Shown: positions 55,163-64,000 of the stretch, one piece after another
Numbering within the stretch: position 1 is the first letter of the stretch
Layout: each line of letters starts with the position of its first letter
Source of the DNA: Aliiglaciecola sp. 3_MG-2023
GTDB lineage: Bacteria > Pseudomonadota > Gammaproteobacteria > Enterobacterales > Alteromonadaceae
Length of the DNA stretch: 64,000 nt
NCBI RefSeq assembly: GCF_030548205.1
Contig: NZ_JAUORV010000010.1
Location: forward strand, 1 to 64,000
Reading direction: 5' to 3'
Translations under genes and position numbers: made by a program
Notes under the pieces: generated by a model
What the model was told of the DNA's origin: nothing
The model's database searches: none
Seen by the model: the letters and a program-made list of their open reading frames with translations, nothing else

Positions 55163-58129
55163 ATGAAACACATGACCTTCAAGAAAAAAACCTTAGCTGC
55201 GTCAATGTCTATGCTACTAGGTGGCGTTTTAGTATCTACCGCTAATGCACAGGAAGAAGCCGTAACGACACAAGATGATGTAGAAGTGATCCAAGTAAAA
55301 GGGATCCGCGGCTCTTTGGTACGGGCAATGGATATCAAACGCAGTGGCCAAGGGGTGGTCGATGCAATTTCTGCTGAAGAAATGGGCAAATTTCCTGATA
55401 CCAATATCGCGGAATCATTGCAACGTATTCCAGGGGTAACCATTAGCCGTAAAAACGGGGAAGGTAGCCAAATAACAGTACGTGGATTCGGACCTGACTT
55501 TAACCTGGTAACCCTCAATGGTCGCCAAATGCCGGGAACAGGTAACAATCGCTCATACGATTTGGAAAACCTCTCTTCTGACGGTGTCAGCGCGTTAGAA
55601 CTATATAAAACCGGCCGCGCAGATGTACCAAGTGGAGGCTTAGGCGCAACCGTTAATATTATAACCGCTAAACCATTAAACAGCCCAGGCTTGAAATATG
55701 TGGTTTCTGGCAAGGGAATTTATGATGAATCAAATGTCGAAGGTTCGGATATAACCCCAGAGATTTCTGCATTATATAGCAATACTTTTGCCGACAATAC
55801 TTTCGGTGTCGCCATTTCATTATCCATGCAAGAACGCAATTTTCAGCAGCAAAGTGCCAATGTGCCCGGTTGGCAGGCAGACCAATCTCTAGGCAGCACC
55901 ACTGATTTTATCGATTTGAGGCCAGACGCAACAAGTTTAGAAGAAGATACATTAGATGGCTCGTTGGAGGATGGCAAAGCAGGTCACACTTACCTGCCTC
56001 GTCAAATTTCCTACAATATTAATAACGTTGAACGCACACGTGTAAACGGCATGGCGACACTGCAATATGCACCTCGTGACGATATGACCTTCACCTTAGA
56101 TTACGTGTATTCTGAAGCCGAAACGGCGACATCGGGTAAAGGGTTTGGTATTTGGTTTAACTTCGGTGGAAATATCAATTCTTACGAGCTGGATGAGCGA
56201 GGTTCAGCCATCAGCTTAACTGAGTCGAGTAATGATTTCGCTCACTCGGCTAACGTTGAAACCCTGTTAGTAGAGAGCGACTCCATTGGTTTTAACTTTG
56301 AATGGCAAGCCACTGACGATTTTCATGTGGAATTTGACTACCATGATTCGAAAACGACCACTGATAATGGCGCCGATGATGGTACACATCATTCGGGAAA
56401 TGTAATTTTAGGACCCAACAATATAGTCAGTAAAACCTATGACTTTTCCGGTGGTGGAATTCCACAGTTCGATATTACTTGGCCTGATGGTGCAGATGAA
56501 GCTGATCCAGCTGACTTTGACCCTCTTTTTGCGCAGTTTGGGCGTGCAGAAGGTGAGTCGACCATTGAACAAATTCAATTGGATACTGAGTGGGTCAATC
56601 CCAATGACAGTTTCCTCACAAAAGTACAGTTTGGTCTCGCCAATACTGATCAGTATTTCGGTGGTTATTCAGCGAATAACGGCAATGTTGGACCTAATGG
56701 TTACAACGGCAATCAGGCTATTTTCCCTGATAGTATGTTTACTCGTACCGACACAGGCGACTTTTTAGATGAGTTTTCAAACGGTGGCAATGACTTAGTT
56801 ACAAACTATTATTACACCTTCGATTACGCTGAAGTTATAGCTCGAATGCAGGACTACTTTGGCTTTTCAATTGATCCCCTAAACCCTGACTTTGGCACCA
56901 TGACTACGGCTGATTTGACGGAAGAAACCCAAAGTGCTTACTTAGCTGCAGATATGTATTTCGAAATTGCCGATATGCCTATAGACGTGAATATTGGCGT
57001 ACGCTATGAAAAAACGGATGTGACGAGTTTAGTACTGCAAGACAGTGTCGAAGATTATTTGGTGTGGACTAATCCTACCGAGTGGCAAATGCGCTATCGA
57101 GCAAGTGATGGTGGCACTGTTACCTACACAGGGGAACATGATGTCATTTTACCTAACTTAGACATCAAATTAGAGGTAACTGATGATATTGTAGCTAGAT
57201 TCTCAGCAAGTAAAACCATCACTCGAGCCCCTCTTGGTAACTTAATAGGCGCAAGATCACTATCTGGCAGCCCCAAACCTGGTGGGCGCACAGGCTCTTC
57301 GGGAAATACTAATTTACTACCGTTTGAATCGACCAACTTGGATGTCAGTTTTGAATACTACTATGATGAAGGCAGTTACACCTCCATTGGTTACTTCCGT
57401 AAAGATGTGAAAAACTTTATCCAAAACACCTTCACCACTATCACAGTAGATGGCTTACGTGACCCCTATATTGGTCCTAGAGCGATCCAAGCAGAAGCGG
57501 ACTTAGTGGCTGCAGGTATACAAGCGACAGATGGTGCGATTTGGCAACAAATTATTGATAATGGTGGCGGTATAGATGATGATTGTTGCGAAACTCAAAT
57601 TGTACGTCAAAGCGATGATGATCCCCTTGTTGAATGGCTAGTCAGCCAGCCTTCAAATGGTGAGAAAAAGATGGTGGACGGGATTGAATTCGCTATTCAA
57701 CACTTGTTTGGAGAAAGTGGTTTTGGCGCTGGCTTCAACATGACCTTGGTTGACGGTGATGTGAATTACGACACTGAAAACTTCTCGGTACAGTCTCCGT
57801 TAAACGGACTCAGTGATTCTGCAAACGTACAAATTTTCTATGAAAAAGACGGTTTGTCAGCAAAACTCACTTATGCTTGGCGCGATTCGTACTTAATTGG
57901 CATAGGTCAAGACCAAGGCACTGCTGAAGCGCCTCCTCAATTTTTTAAAGAATATGAGCAGTATGATTTAAGCATTAACTACGATGTAAACGACAATCTC
58001 ACGGTATTCTTTGAAGGGTTAAACCTAACCAATGAAACTGAAGAGGGTTACGGACGTTACGAAGAGCAATTCTTATTTGCCCGTCAATACGGTACACGTT
58101 ATAACTTTGGCGCGCGCTATTCATTTTAA
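55163..58129 (+). CDS. TonB-dependent receptor (TonB-Xanth-Caul type) of the glucan locus
   Basis: A 988-residue outer-membrane receptor. ATG 55163 has AGGG six bases upstream and begins the signal peptide MKHMTFKKKTLAASMSMLLG, cleaved after about NAQ (28). A TonB box-like DVEVIQVKGIRGSL follows. The plug contains GKFPDTNIAESLQRIPGVTI and ITVRGFGPDFNLVTLNGRQM. The barrel ends RYNFGARYSF. This wording is that of the large TonB receptors of Caulobacter, Xanthomonas and Alteromonadales that import oligosaccharides. Its position next to GH16 genes suggests beta-glucan oligosaccharides as cargo (inference). A CC pair (DDDCCETQ) lies near residue 800. Confidence 0.93.
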   Translation: MKHMTFKKKTLAASMSMLLGGVLVSTANAQEEAVTTQDDVEVIQVKGIRGSLVRAMDIKRSGQGVVDAISAEEMGKFPDTNIAESLQRIPGVTISRKNGEGSQITVRGFGPDFNLVTLNGRQMPGTGNNRSYDLENLSSDGVSALELYKTGRADVPSGGLGATVNIITAKPLNSPGLKYVVSGKGIYDESNVEGSDITPEISALYSNTFADNTFGVAISLSMQERNFQQQSANVPGWQADQSLGSTTDFIDLRPDATSLEEDTLDGSLEDGKAGHTYLPRQISYNINNVERTRVNGMATLQYAPRDDMTFTLDYVYSEAETATSGKGFGIWFNFGGNINSYELDERGSAISLTESSNDFAHSANVETLLVESDSIGFNFEWQATDDFHVEFDYHDSKTTTDNGADDGTHHSGNVILGPNNIVSKTYDFSGGGIPQFDITWPDGADEADPADFDPLFAQFGRAEGESTIEQIQLDTEWVNPNDSFLTKVQFGLANTDQYFGGYSANNGNVGPNGYNGNQAIFPDSMFTRTDTGDFLDEFSNGGNDLVTNYYYTFDYAEVIARMQDYFGFSIDPLNPDFGTMTTADLTEETQSAYLAADMYFEIADMPIDVNIGVRYEKTDVTSLVLQDSVEDYLVWTNPTEWQMRYRASDGGTVTYTGEHDVILPNLDIKLEVTDDIVARFSASKTITRAPLGNLIGARSLSGSPKPGGRTGSSGNTNLLPFESTNLDVSFEYYYDEGSYTSIGYFRKDVKNFIQNTFTTITVDGLRDPYIGPRAIQAEADLVAAGIQATDGAIWQQIIDNGGGIDDDCCETQIVRQSDDDPLVEWLVSQPSNGEKKMVDGIEFAIQHLFGESGFGAGFNMTLVDGDVNYDTENFSVQSPLNGLSDSANVQIFYEKDGLSAKLTYAWRDSYLIGIGQDQGTAEAPPQFFKEYEQYDLSINYDVNDNLTVFFEGLNLTNETEEGYGRYEEQFLFARQYGTRYNFGARYSF

Positions 58130-58143
58130 GCGCCAACCAGAAC

Positions 58144-58169
58144 AAAAGCCGCTTTATTAGCGGCTTTTT
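58144..58169 (+). terminator. Intrinsic terminator after the TonB receptor
   Basis: Stem AAAAGCCGCT / AGCGGCTTTTT with loop TTATT, followed by GTTATTATTTT. It lies between the receptor and the halogenase gene, so the latter may have its own promoter or depend on read-through. Confidence 0.88.
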
Positions 58170-58230
58170 GTTATTATTTTGTAAATTAAGTTCTAGAATA
58201 TAAATCAATGGGAAAATGGCAGGAGGTAAG

Positions 58231-59790
58231 GTGTCAGATAATCCAATTCGTAATATTGTCATTGTAGGAGGTGGAACCGCTGGGTGGCTCACCGCTGGCG
58301 TCATTGCGGCTGAACACATGGCCCATTCGAAACACGGCATATCTGTTACCCTAATTGAATCTCCAGATGTGAAACCTATTGGCGTTGGCGAGGGTACATG
58401 GCCGACTATGCGTGGCACTTTGCGTAAAATGGGGGTCACCGAGACCGATTTTATTCGTTGTTGCGATGCAACCTTCAAGCAAGGCGCTAAATTTGCTAAA
58501 TGGGTGACAGGGGCAAAAGACGATGCCTATTACCATCCCTTAGTTTTACCCCAAGGTTACGAGCAAATCAACTTAGCACCATTTTGGCAGCAACAAGCCG
58601 ATCATATCCCCTTTGCCGATGCAGTCTCATTCCAAGGTCAAATATGTGAACGTGACTTAGCACCGAAACAAAACACCACGCCAGAATTCGCCCATGTAGC
58701 CAACTACGCATACCATTTAGATGCAGGTAAATTCGCCGCTTTCTTGCAACAACATTGTACTGAAAAGCTGGGCGTGAAACACATACTAGATACCGTTATT
58801 GCCATTAATAGCCATGATAGTGGCGATATATGCAGCCTTTCAACGAAACAACACGATGAAATAAATGGCGATTTATTCATCGACTGCAGTGGATTTCATG
58901 CATTATTAATTGGTAAACATTACCAAATTCCCTTTATCAACAAAAAACACATTTTATTTAACGATGCCGCCTTAGCGGTGCAGGTTCCCTATTCTGATCC
59001 CCAAAGCCCCATTGCCTCTCACACTATTTCTACCGGACAAAGTGCTGGCTGGATTTGGGATATAGGTTTACCTACACGGCGCGGCGTAGGCCATGTTTAT
59101 TCCTCGGCCCATATTAGTGACGACCAAGCTGAAATGGAACTACGTCAATATATTCGCGATAGCATAGGCGATAAGGTGGACGACCTTAAGGTACGTAAAA
59201 TTCCCATAGTGCCTGGACATCGAGAAACGTTTTGGCATAAAAACTGTGTAGCCGTTGGTTTATCTGCTGGATTCTTAGAGCCTCTAGAAGCCTCTGCATT
59301 GGTATTAGTAGAATTGTCGGCGGCCATGATCAGCGAACAGCTTCCGGCAACACGCAAAATCATGGATATAGTCGCAAAACGATTCAATGATAAATTCCGT
59401 TACCGCTGGGATAGAATCATCGATTTTCTCAAATTACACTATGTGCTAACCCAGCGCACGGATTCCGACTATTGGCTTGATAACTGCCAAACAGAGACGA
59501 TTCCAGACGGCCTCACTGAGCTATTGGAGTTATGGCAACACCACTCTCCCTGGCACAGCGATTTCACTCAAACCGATGAAGTCTTTCCATCGGCGAGTTA
59601 TCAATATGTGTTATATGGAATGGGCTTTAAAACCCAGCAGCCAAAGACCAGTAGACGCTCAAACAATCAAAATATAGCCTTGGAAAACTTCAGAAAAAAC
59701 CAGCAAATGACCGAAAAGTTGCTCAGGGGATTACCCACTAACCGAGAGCTGATTAATAAAATTCAGCAGTTCGGGTTACAACGAATTTAA
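58231..59790 (+). CDS. Tryptophan-halogenase-family flavoenzyme
   Basis: A 519-residue FAD-dependent halogenase homologue of the PrnA/RebH type. I place the start at GTG 58231 because a perfect AGGAGG (58221-58226) stands four bases before it; the open frame from ATG 58216 has no such site. FAD motif GGGTAGW (about 12-18), GEGTWPT, and the lysine region FKQGAKFAKW (K83, K87), where the family's catalytic lysine lies, are present. The WxWxI signature reads GWIWDIGLPTRRG (about 272) and the substrate-site segment is GFLEPLEAS. BrvH, a member linked to a TonB receptor, brominates indole in vitro; the natural substrate of this clade is unknown. Downstream lie SapC and cupin genes. Confidence 0.88.
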   Translation: MSDNPIRNIVIVGGGTAGWLTAGVIAAEHMAHSKHGISVTLIESPDVKPIGVGEGTWPTMRGTLRKMGVTETDFIRCCDATFKQGAKFAKWVTGAKDDAYYHPLVLPQGYEQINLAPFWQQQADHIPFADAVSFQGQICERDLAPKQNTTPEFAHVANYAYHLDAGKFAAFLQQHCTEKLGVKHILDTVIAINSHDSGDICSLSTKQHDEINGDLFIDCSGFHALLIGKHYQIPFINKKHILFNDAALAVQVPYSDPQSPIASHTISTGQSAGWIWDIGLPTRRGVGHVYSSAHISDDQAEMELRQYIRDSIGDKVDDLKVRKIPIVPGHRETFWHKNCVAVGLSAGFLEPLEASALVLVELSAAMISEQLPATRKIMDIVAKRFNDKFRYRWDRIIDFLKLHYVLTQRTDSDYWLDNCQTETIPDGLTELLELWQHHSPWHSDFTQTDEVFPSASYQYVLYGMGFKTQQPKTSRRSNNQNIALENFRKNQQMTEKLLRGLPTNRELINKIQQFGLQRI

Positions 59791-59859
59791 GGGTGATTTC
59801 ATTGCTGAAAACTCAACAACTTTATACATTTATAATTAGCAACTTATTAGGAACTCCCC

Positions 59860-60582
59860 ATGCCCAACCATCAATTACTGGATAACATTACTCACAAAGA
59901 TTTACAGGTGATCACTGATTTCCTGCCCAATCTTGGGGATGATATAAGTTTTACCAATGTATTTGTATCTGAGTTTCGTGAAGCTCAGGGCTTGTATCCG
60001 TTATTTTTTCACAAACACACGGAAACTGGAAAGTTTGAAGCTATCGCACTGTTCGGCTTTGCGCCATTTGAAAATCTCTATTTAAATGACTCAGGCTGGC
60101 AAGGGAATTATATTCCGTTAACCATTCGCAGACGCCCTTTCCTTATTGGTTTTCAAAATGTTCAGGTTGATGGTGTTTTAACACAAGATCCAGTGGTGTT
60201 CGTAGACATGGACAGCCCACGAGTAAGTCAAACCACTGGCGAGAAAGTCTTTCTTGAACAAGGGGGCCAGAGTGATTACCTGCAGAATATCAACTCAATC
60301 TTGCAGACCATACACCAGGGGCATAGGCAAACTGACGAATTTATCGATACCATTCTTCAACACAATTTGGTTGAACAAGTCAGTATTAAAGTTCAGTTGA
60401 AAGACGGCTCAAATCATGAATTAAACAGCCTTTATACCGTCAATGAAGAAAAAGTAGCAGCATTGCACGGAGATGTTCTGCAAAGCTTGCATCAACAAGG
60501 ATACTTACAGATGATGCATATGATGGAGGCATCCATGTCGAACTTGTCGCTGCTTATTGAAAAGAAAAATGCCACCCTATAA
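59860..60582 (+). CDS. SapC-family protein
   Basis: A 240-residue protein without signal peptide, beginning MPNHQLLDNITHKDLQVITD. It has EFREAQGLYPLFFHKHTETG, FAPFENLYLNDSGWQGNYIP and RRRPFLIGFQ, which are typical of the SapC family named for a Campylobacter S-layer-linked protein. The molecular function is unknown. AGGA stands before the ATG. It lies between the halogenase (69-base gap) and the cupin gene (6-base gap), the same trio seen near TonB receptors in other proteobacteria. Confidence 0.85.
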   Translation: MPNHQLLDNITHKDLQVITDFLPNLGDDISFTNVFVSEFREAQGLYPLFFHKHTETGKFEAIALFGFAPFENLYLNDSGWQGNYIPLTIRRRPFLIGFQNVQVDGVLTQDPVVFVDMDSPRVSQTTGEKVFLEQGGQSDYLQNINSILQTIHQGHRQTDEFIDTILQHNLVEQVSIKVQLKDGSNHELNSLYTVNEEKVAALHGDVLQSLHQQGYLQMMHMMEASMSNLSLLIEKKNATL

Positions 60583-60588
60583 GCCTTT

Positions 60589-61605
60589 ATGAATTTACCA
60601 TTTACCTCAAACAACAACATAAAAGAAATACGTAACAGTACAGTCGCAGACTTAAACCAAGGGCAATTATCTAGTTCTCATCCCTGTGTTTTTAGAGGCT
60701 TAGTGTCTCATTGGCCAATTGTTCACGCTGCAGAACAGTCAACTAAGGTGGCGGTTGACTATTTACAGCAATGGGCTAATGATAACCCAGTACAAGCATT
60801 TGAGGCTTCTGCAGAAGTGGCAGGCCGTTTTTTCTATAATGATAACCTCCAAGGGTTTAACTTCCACCCCAAAACAACGACCTTTAATGGGGTGATGAAA
60901 CAGTTAATTGAACTTAAGCATCACCAAAAGCCACCATCTGTTTACCTAGGTTCAACCTCAATTAACCACATTCTCCCTGGGTTTAGACAGCATAATGATT
61001 TAGAGGCTTTGCAGGACGCACCATTAGTGAGTATTTGGGCCGGTAACCGTTCCCGAATAGCTGCCCATTATGACATTCCAGACAACCTTGCATGTAATGT
61101 GGCAGGCAGGCGTAGATTCACCTTATTCCCTCCGGATCAACTTGCTAACCTTTACATAGGTCCGTTAGATTATACGCCCGCAGGACAATCAGCTAGTTTA
61201 GTGGATTTCCAGCAACCGGATTTCACTAAATTCCCGCAATTTGCTGAGGCAATTAAACACTGTTTCATTGTAGAACTTGAGCCTGGAGATGCTATTTTTA
61301 TTCCTAGCATGTGGTGGCATCATGTTGAAGGACTTACAGATTTTAACGTTCTGGTGAATTATTGGTGGCGTCAAGTACCTGATTTTATGGGCACACCTCT
61401 GGATGCTCTCAATCACGCCATATTAGCCATCCGAGATTTACCTGAGTCTCAACGCAAAGTCTGGCAGGATGTGTTTCAACATTATGTTTTTGCCCCTGCA
61501 GACAACGCCCATATTCCAGCTTCTAAAAAAGGAATTTTAAATCCCTTAGATGAGCGTTTAGCACGACAGCTTCGCAGTCAGTTACTAAATAAACTAAACC
61601 GATAG
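60589..61605 (+). CDS. JmjC/cupin_8-type Fe(II)/2-oxoglutarate dioxygenase-like protein
   Basis: A 338-residue cytoplasmic protein of the cupin-like (JmjC) fold. The metal triad is visible: HYD with H160 and D162, and the distal histidine in PSMWWHHVEG at about H244/H245. The 2-oxoglutarate-facing segment CNVAGRRRFTLFPPDQ follows the first motif. This suggests hydroxylation of a protein or small molecule. It is separated from SapC by six bases and so is almost certainly co-expressed with SapC and the halogenase. Convergent with the GPH transporter, 13 bases away. Confidence 0.9.
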   Translation: MNLPFTSNNNIKEIRNSTVADLNQGQLSSSHPCVFRGLVSHWPIVHAAEQSTKVAVDYLQQWANDNPVQAFEASAEVAGRFFYNDNLQGFNFHPKTTTFNGVMKQLIELKHHQKPPSVYLGSTSINHILPGFRQHNDLEALQDAPLVSIWAGNRSRIAAHYDIPDNLACNVAGRRRFTLFPPDQLANLYIGPLDYTPAGQSASLVDFQQPDFTKFPQFAEAIKHCFIVELEPGDAIFIPSMWWHHVEGLTDFNVLVNYWWRQVPDFMGTPLDALNHAILAIRDLPESQRKVWQDVFQHYVFAPADNAHIPASKKGILNPLDERLARQLRSQLLNKLNR

Positions 61606-61618
61606 GCCAAAGACGCAG

Positions 61619-63079
61619 CTAAACTTTACCTCTACGGGTTTCTAACTGGTCTCTAACTTCGCGGGCCGTCCCTTCAGTAATCGGGTAGATAACAATTAAC
61701 CCTATTGCAATAAATGAACATATAATGGGGATACCCACATCAGCTAAGCGCATCAGGGTGATAGTGGACTCTGATTGTTCTCCACCAAGGGCGACGTCAA
61801 ATCCAGTCCCATTAAGGATAAAGCCACCAGCAGCGAGCGCCACAGCCATGCCTAACTTAACGACCCACCAATAAATAGAACCAAACATGCCTTCCCGGCG
61901 CGCAAAGGTCTTTAATTCGTCAAAATCACATACATCAGCGATCATCGACCCCATCAGGGTAAATAACCCACCTAAACCAAAGGAAATAAATGGCACAGGG
62001 AGCAAAATTAACCAAGGATTTTCGGGGGAATAACAAAACCATTTTAATCCGTAACCCACAATGGATAACCCAATGGCGATAAAAAATGCATGGCGTTTAC
62101 CATATAAAGTAGAAAGTTTTGCGGTGATAAATATGACACAAAAAGTTGAAAATGCAGAGAGGGTTCCTGCCCAGCCCGCATACTCTGAACCAAGGTCGGT
62201 ATCCCCCGCAAAAACGTAATAAATAATCACGTAAAATTGGAAAGACGACACCATCATAAAGCCGTTAAACACCAAAAAAGTCGCGCCACATAATGATAAA
62301 AAAGGTTTATTTTTTAAAGCCTCAGCAAACCCTTGAAAGAAACCTTTTAAGCCTGGGCTAAGGGTTTCAGTGTCAGTTATCGCCGGTTTATCCAAAATCG
62401 CTAAATTTGGCTCTTTGAGAAATATCGCCGGTAAAATGCCCACAAAAATAGTGAAGGCACCAATGATGATAGCTAACCAGCCTGCACCTTGAATCATGTC
62501 ATCGAAGAAGTTATCGTTTTGCATGAACCATAAAAACCAGGGTGCTAATAAGTAAGCCATTTGCCCCATGAAATTTTGCACCGCCATCAGGCGAGTTCGT
62601 TCATGGTAGTCTGGAGTTAATTCATAGCCTAGGGCAATGTAAGGCGTGGCAAATACGGTATAAGCCAAATAAAAAAACAATGAACCAATAAGAAAAAACC
62701 AAAAGTAGAACATTTCACTTTGTTCTCTTGGTAGTTGCCAAATCAAAGCATAAATAATTCCAGCAGCAATAGCCCCCCAAAAAATATAAGGTCGCCGACG
62801 TCCCCATTTGGTTTTTGTATTATCGCTGATATACCCCATAAGCGGGTCAGTTAGGGCATCCGTTAACCGCGGCAATGCGCTAATTAACCCAACCAAGGCA
62901 GGATTCATTGCCAATCCCAGGTTTAACACTATGACCATGCCGCCAATTGCCGCACCTAACAAGTTATTAACCAAAGCGCCTAAACCATAAATGAATTTCC
63001 GCGATAACGGAATTTTGTCGTGTTCAGCAGTGACCTGCGTCGGATTTTGCTCACAAGTTACGACATTACTCTTGGTCAT
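61619..63079 (-). CDS. GPH-family glycoside transporter
   Basis: A 486-residue inner-membrane sugar:cation symporter of the glycoside-pentoside-hexuronide family (MFS_2), with twelve spans. The family signature is ALTDPLMGYISDNTKTKWGR followed by RRP, the DPxxGxxSDxTxxxxGRRRP pattern. A second marker is GLGGLFTLMGSMIADVCDFD. It is divergent from the GH3 gene, which suggests that it imports the beta-glucoside oligosaccharides released outside; the substrate is inferred from context only. Confidence 0.92.
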   Translation of the reverse strand: MTKSNVVTCEQNPTQVTAEHDKIPLSRKFIYGLGALVNNLLGAAIGGMVIVLNLGLAMNPALVGLISALPRLTDALTDPLMGYISDNTKTKWGRRRPYIFWGAIAAGIIYALIWQLPREQSEMFYFWFFLIGSLFFYLAYTVFATPYIALGYELTPDYHERTRLMAVQNFMGQMAYLLAPWFLWFMQNDNFFDDMIQGAGWLAIIIGAFTIFVGILPAIFLKEPNLAILDKPAITDTETLSPGLKGFFQGFAEALKNKPFLSLCGATFLVFNGFMMVSSFQFYVIIYYVFAGDTDLGSEYAGWAGTLSAFSTFCVIFITAKLSTLYGKRHAFFIAIGLSIVGYGLKWFCYSPENPWLILLPVPFISFGLGGLFTLMGSMIADVCDFDELKTFARREGMFGSIYWWVVKLGMAVALAAGGFILNGTGFDVALGGEQSESTITLMRLADVGIPIICSFIAIGLIVIYPITEGTAREVRDQLETRRGKV

Positions 63080-63429
63080 TTATAGGATTCCGCTGTTTAC
63101 CAGGTAAAAATAAGCGCTGTATTTAACGCGCAACATGAAACTAATTAACAACAAAGTTACATTTTATTGGCAAGCAGACAAACCAAAAACGATAAGTTGT
63201 GACATTACACACGGTAAAGCGGTCAGTAGGTAAATCATCTGGGGTTAAATCAGTGTAAATACGAAAATTTCTGTCTGCCCTATTTAACTCTTACCAAGTC
63301 CACTTTAGCTTGTTTAATTTGAATTGTGATATCTGGACGTTAAGGTTAATAGCGAAGGTTTAATGAATATTCCTCAAGGGATAATAGTATCTCAACTACG
63401 AATATTGCTTTACAGGATCACGCTAATTT
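63080..63429. other. 350-base divergent promoter region (GPH transporter / GH3)
   Basis: No gene was found. The region is A/T-rich. TGTGACATTACACACG (63198-63213) is an imperfect CRP-type palindrome (8 of 10 fixed positions). No other convincing operator could be seen by eye. Confidence 0.45.
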
Positions 63430-64000
63430 ATGTTTACCTCAGAACACGCTCACTCACTTAATTCCGTGCCACCTCGTTATTCAGACAGAATTAATCACCT
63501 GTTATCTAAAATGCATCTAGTCGAAAAGGTGGGTCAGCTTAGTCAGGTCATGGGCAATAATAGTGAGGAATTAGAACAGGATGTTAGGCAAGGTCTTGTT
63601 GGTTCAGTGATTAATGAGGTAGATGTAAACACACTGGCTAAACTGCAGCACATAGCCACACACCAAAGTCGATTAGGAATCCCGCTGTTGGTGGGGCGGG
63701 ATGTTATCCACGGTTTCAAAACCATTTTTCCTATTCCCTTAGGTCAGGCAGCAAGTTGGGATCCTGAATTAGTTAAAAAAGCAGCAAAAATTGCCGGTAA
63801 AGAAGCGTCGTTTGTTGGAATAAATTGGACTTTTGCGCCTATGATCGACATTAGTCGTGATCCTCGCTGGGGACGTATTGCCGAAAGTTTTGGTGAAGAT
63901 CCTGTGCTGTCTTCAATTATGGGGGTTGCAATGGTTGAAGGTTTTCAGGGCGACAACTTTCAAAACCCTAGTGGTATAGCAGCCTGCGCTAAACACTTTG
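63430..64000 (+). CDS. GH3 beta-glucosidase, N-terminal part (runs off the window)
   Basis: The frame is open from ATG 63430 to the end of the window (190 codons), so only the N-terminal half of the catalytic barrel is seen. GH3 wording is clear: VEKVGQLSQV, RLGIPLLVGRDVIHGFKTIF, FPIPLGQAASWDPELV, FAPMIDISRDPRWGRIAESF and GEDP, ending in AACAKHF. No signal peptide is present at the N-terminus, so the enzyme is predicted to be cytoplasmic, unlike many BglX-type GH3 enzymes. It is divergent from the GPH transporter and would hydrolyse imported beta-glucosides. Confidence 0.93.
   Translation, partial: MFTSEHAHSLNSVPPRYSDRINHLLSKMHLVEKVGQLSQVMGNNSEELEQDVRQGLVGSVINEVDVNTLAKLQHIATHQSRLGIPLLVGRDVIHGFKTIFPIPLGQAASWDPELVKKAAKIAGKEASFVGINWTFAPMIDISRDPRWGRIAESFGEDPVLSSIMGVAMVEGFQGDNFQNPSGIAACAKHF

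Noticed and set aside
63198-63213. CRP-like site TGTGACATTACACACG in front of GPH/GH3
   Set aside because: Only 8 of 10 key positions match and no promoter could be aligned with it, so it is noted in the intergenic entry but not called as an operator.

Overview
The window looks like the chromosome of a marine, polar-flagellated gammaproteobacterium of the order Alteromonadales (Paraglaciecola/Glaciecola-like). The ribosomal proteins, SecY, RpoA, RNase R and UbiD are close to their E. coli counterparts in length and sequence. The presence of motX, the AT-rich base composition, many TonB/lipoprotein genes and a beta-glucan (laminarin-type) utilisation locus all fit a marine polysaccharide degrader. 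No mobile element, prophage, tRNA or CRISPR array was seen.

Region 1 (1-9990) is core translation. The left edge holds the leader of an rRNA operon read leftwards, with two tandem rrn-type promoters; the 16S gene itself lies outside the window. After a small exported repeat protein (511-1272, +), the spc and alpha ribosomal-protein operons are read leftwards: rplN-rplX-rplE-rpsN-rpsH-rplF-rplR-rpsE-rpmD-rplO-secY-rpmJ, then rpsM-rpsK-rpsD-rpoA-rplQ. A leader resembling the S4-binding alpha-operon pseudoknot precedes rpsM. The S10 operon that usually precedes rplN is absent here.

Region 2 (10.1-26.8 kb) is mixed housekeeping and accessory: a DUF4397-like lipoprotein, an acyl-CoA synthetase, rnr-rlmB, a PEP-CTERM protein, a flavin-dependent halogenase, ubiD-fre, motX, a UPF0149-like protein, and a TonB receptor with His/Glu/Asp-rich loops whose promoter is overlapped by a double Zur-like operator.

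Region 3 (27.1-43 kb) holds an Nramp-like transporter with altered metal-site motifs, a PatB-type lyase, a CheY-like regulator, a DUF2892 gene under a perfect FNR box, DNA polymerase II, a TPR-GGDEF protein, a SixA-like phosphatase, a DUF2797 protein, an RND efflux pair and a LytS/LytR-type two-component system.

Region 4 (43-64 kb) is a carbohydrate locus. It has a sugar-porter MFS protein, two lipoproteins, a probable GH149 beta-1,3-oligoglucan phosphorylase, two GH16 lipoprotein glucanases (one with three tandem accessory modules), a large TonB receptor, a 'tryptophan halogenase'-SapC-JmjC/cupin set, a GPH-family sugar transporter and the start of a GH3 enzyme. The inferred scheme is surface cleavage by GH16, TonB uptake, inner-membrane transport by the MFS/GPH proteins, and cytoplasmic breakdown by GH149 and GH3. 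The halogenase-SapC-cupin module is the part whose function is least understood.
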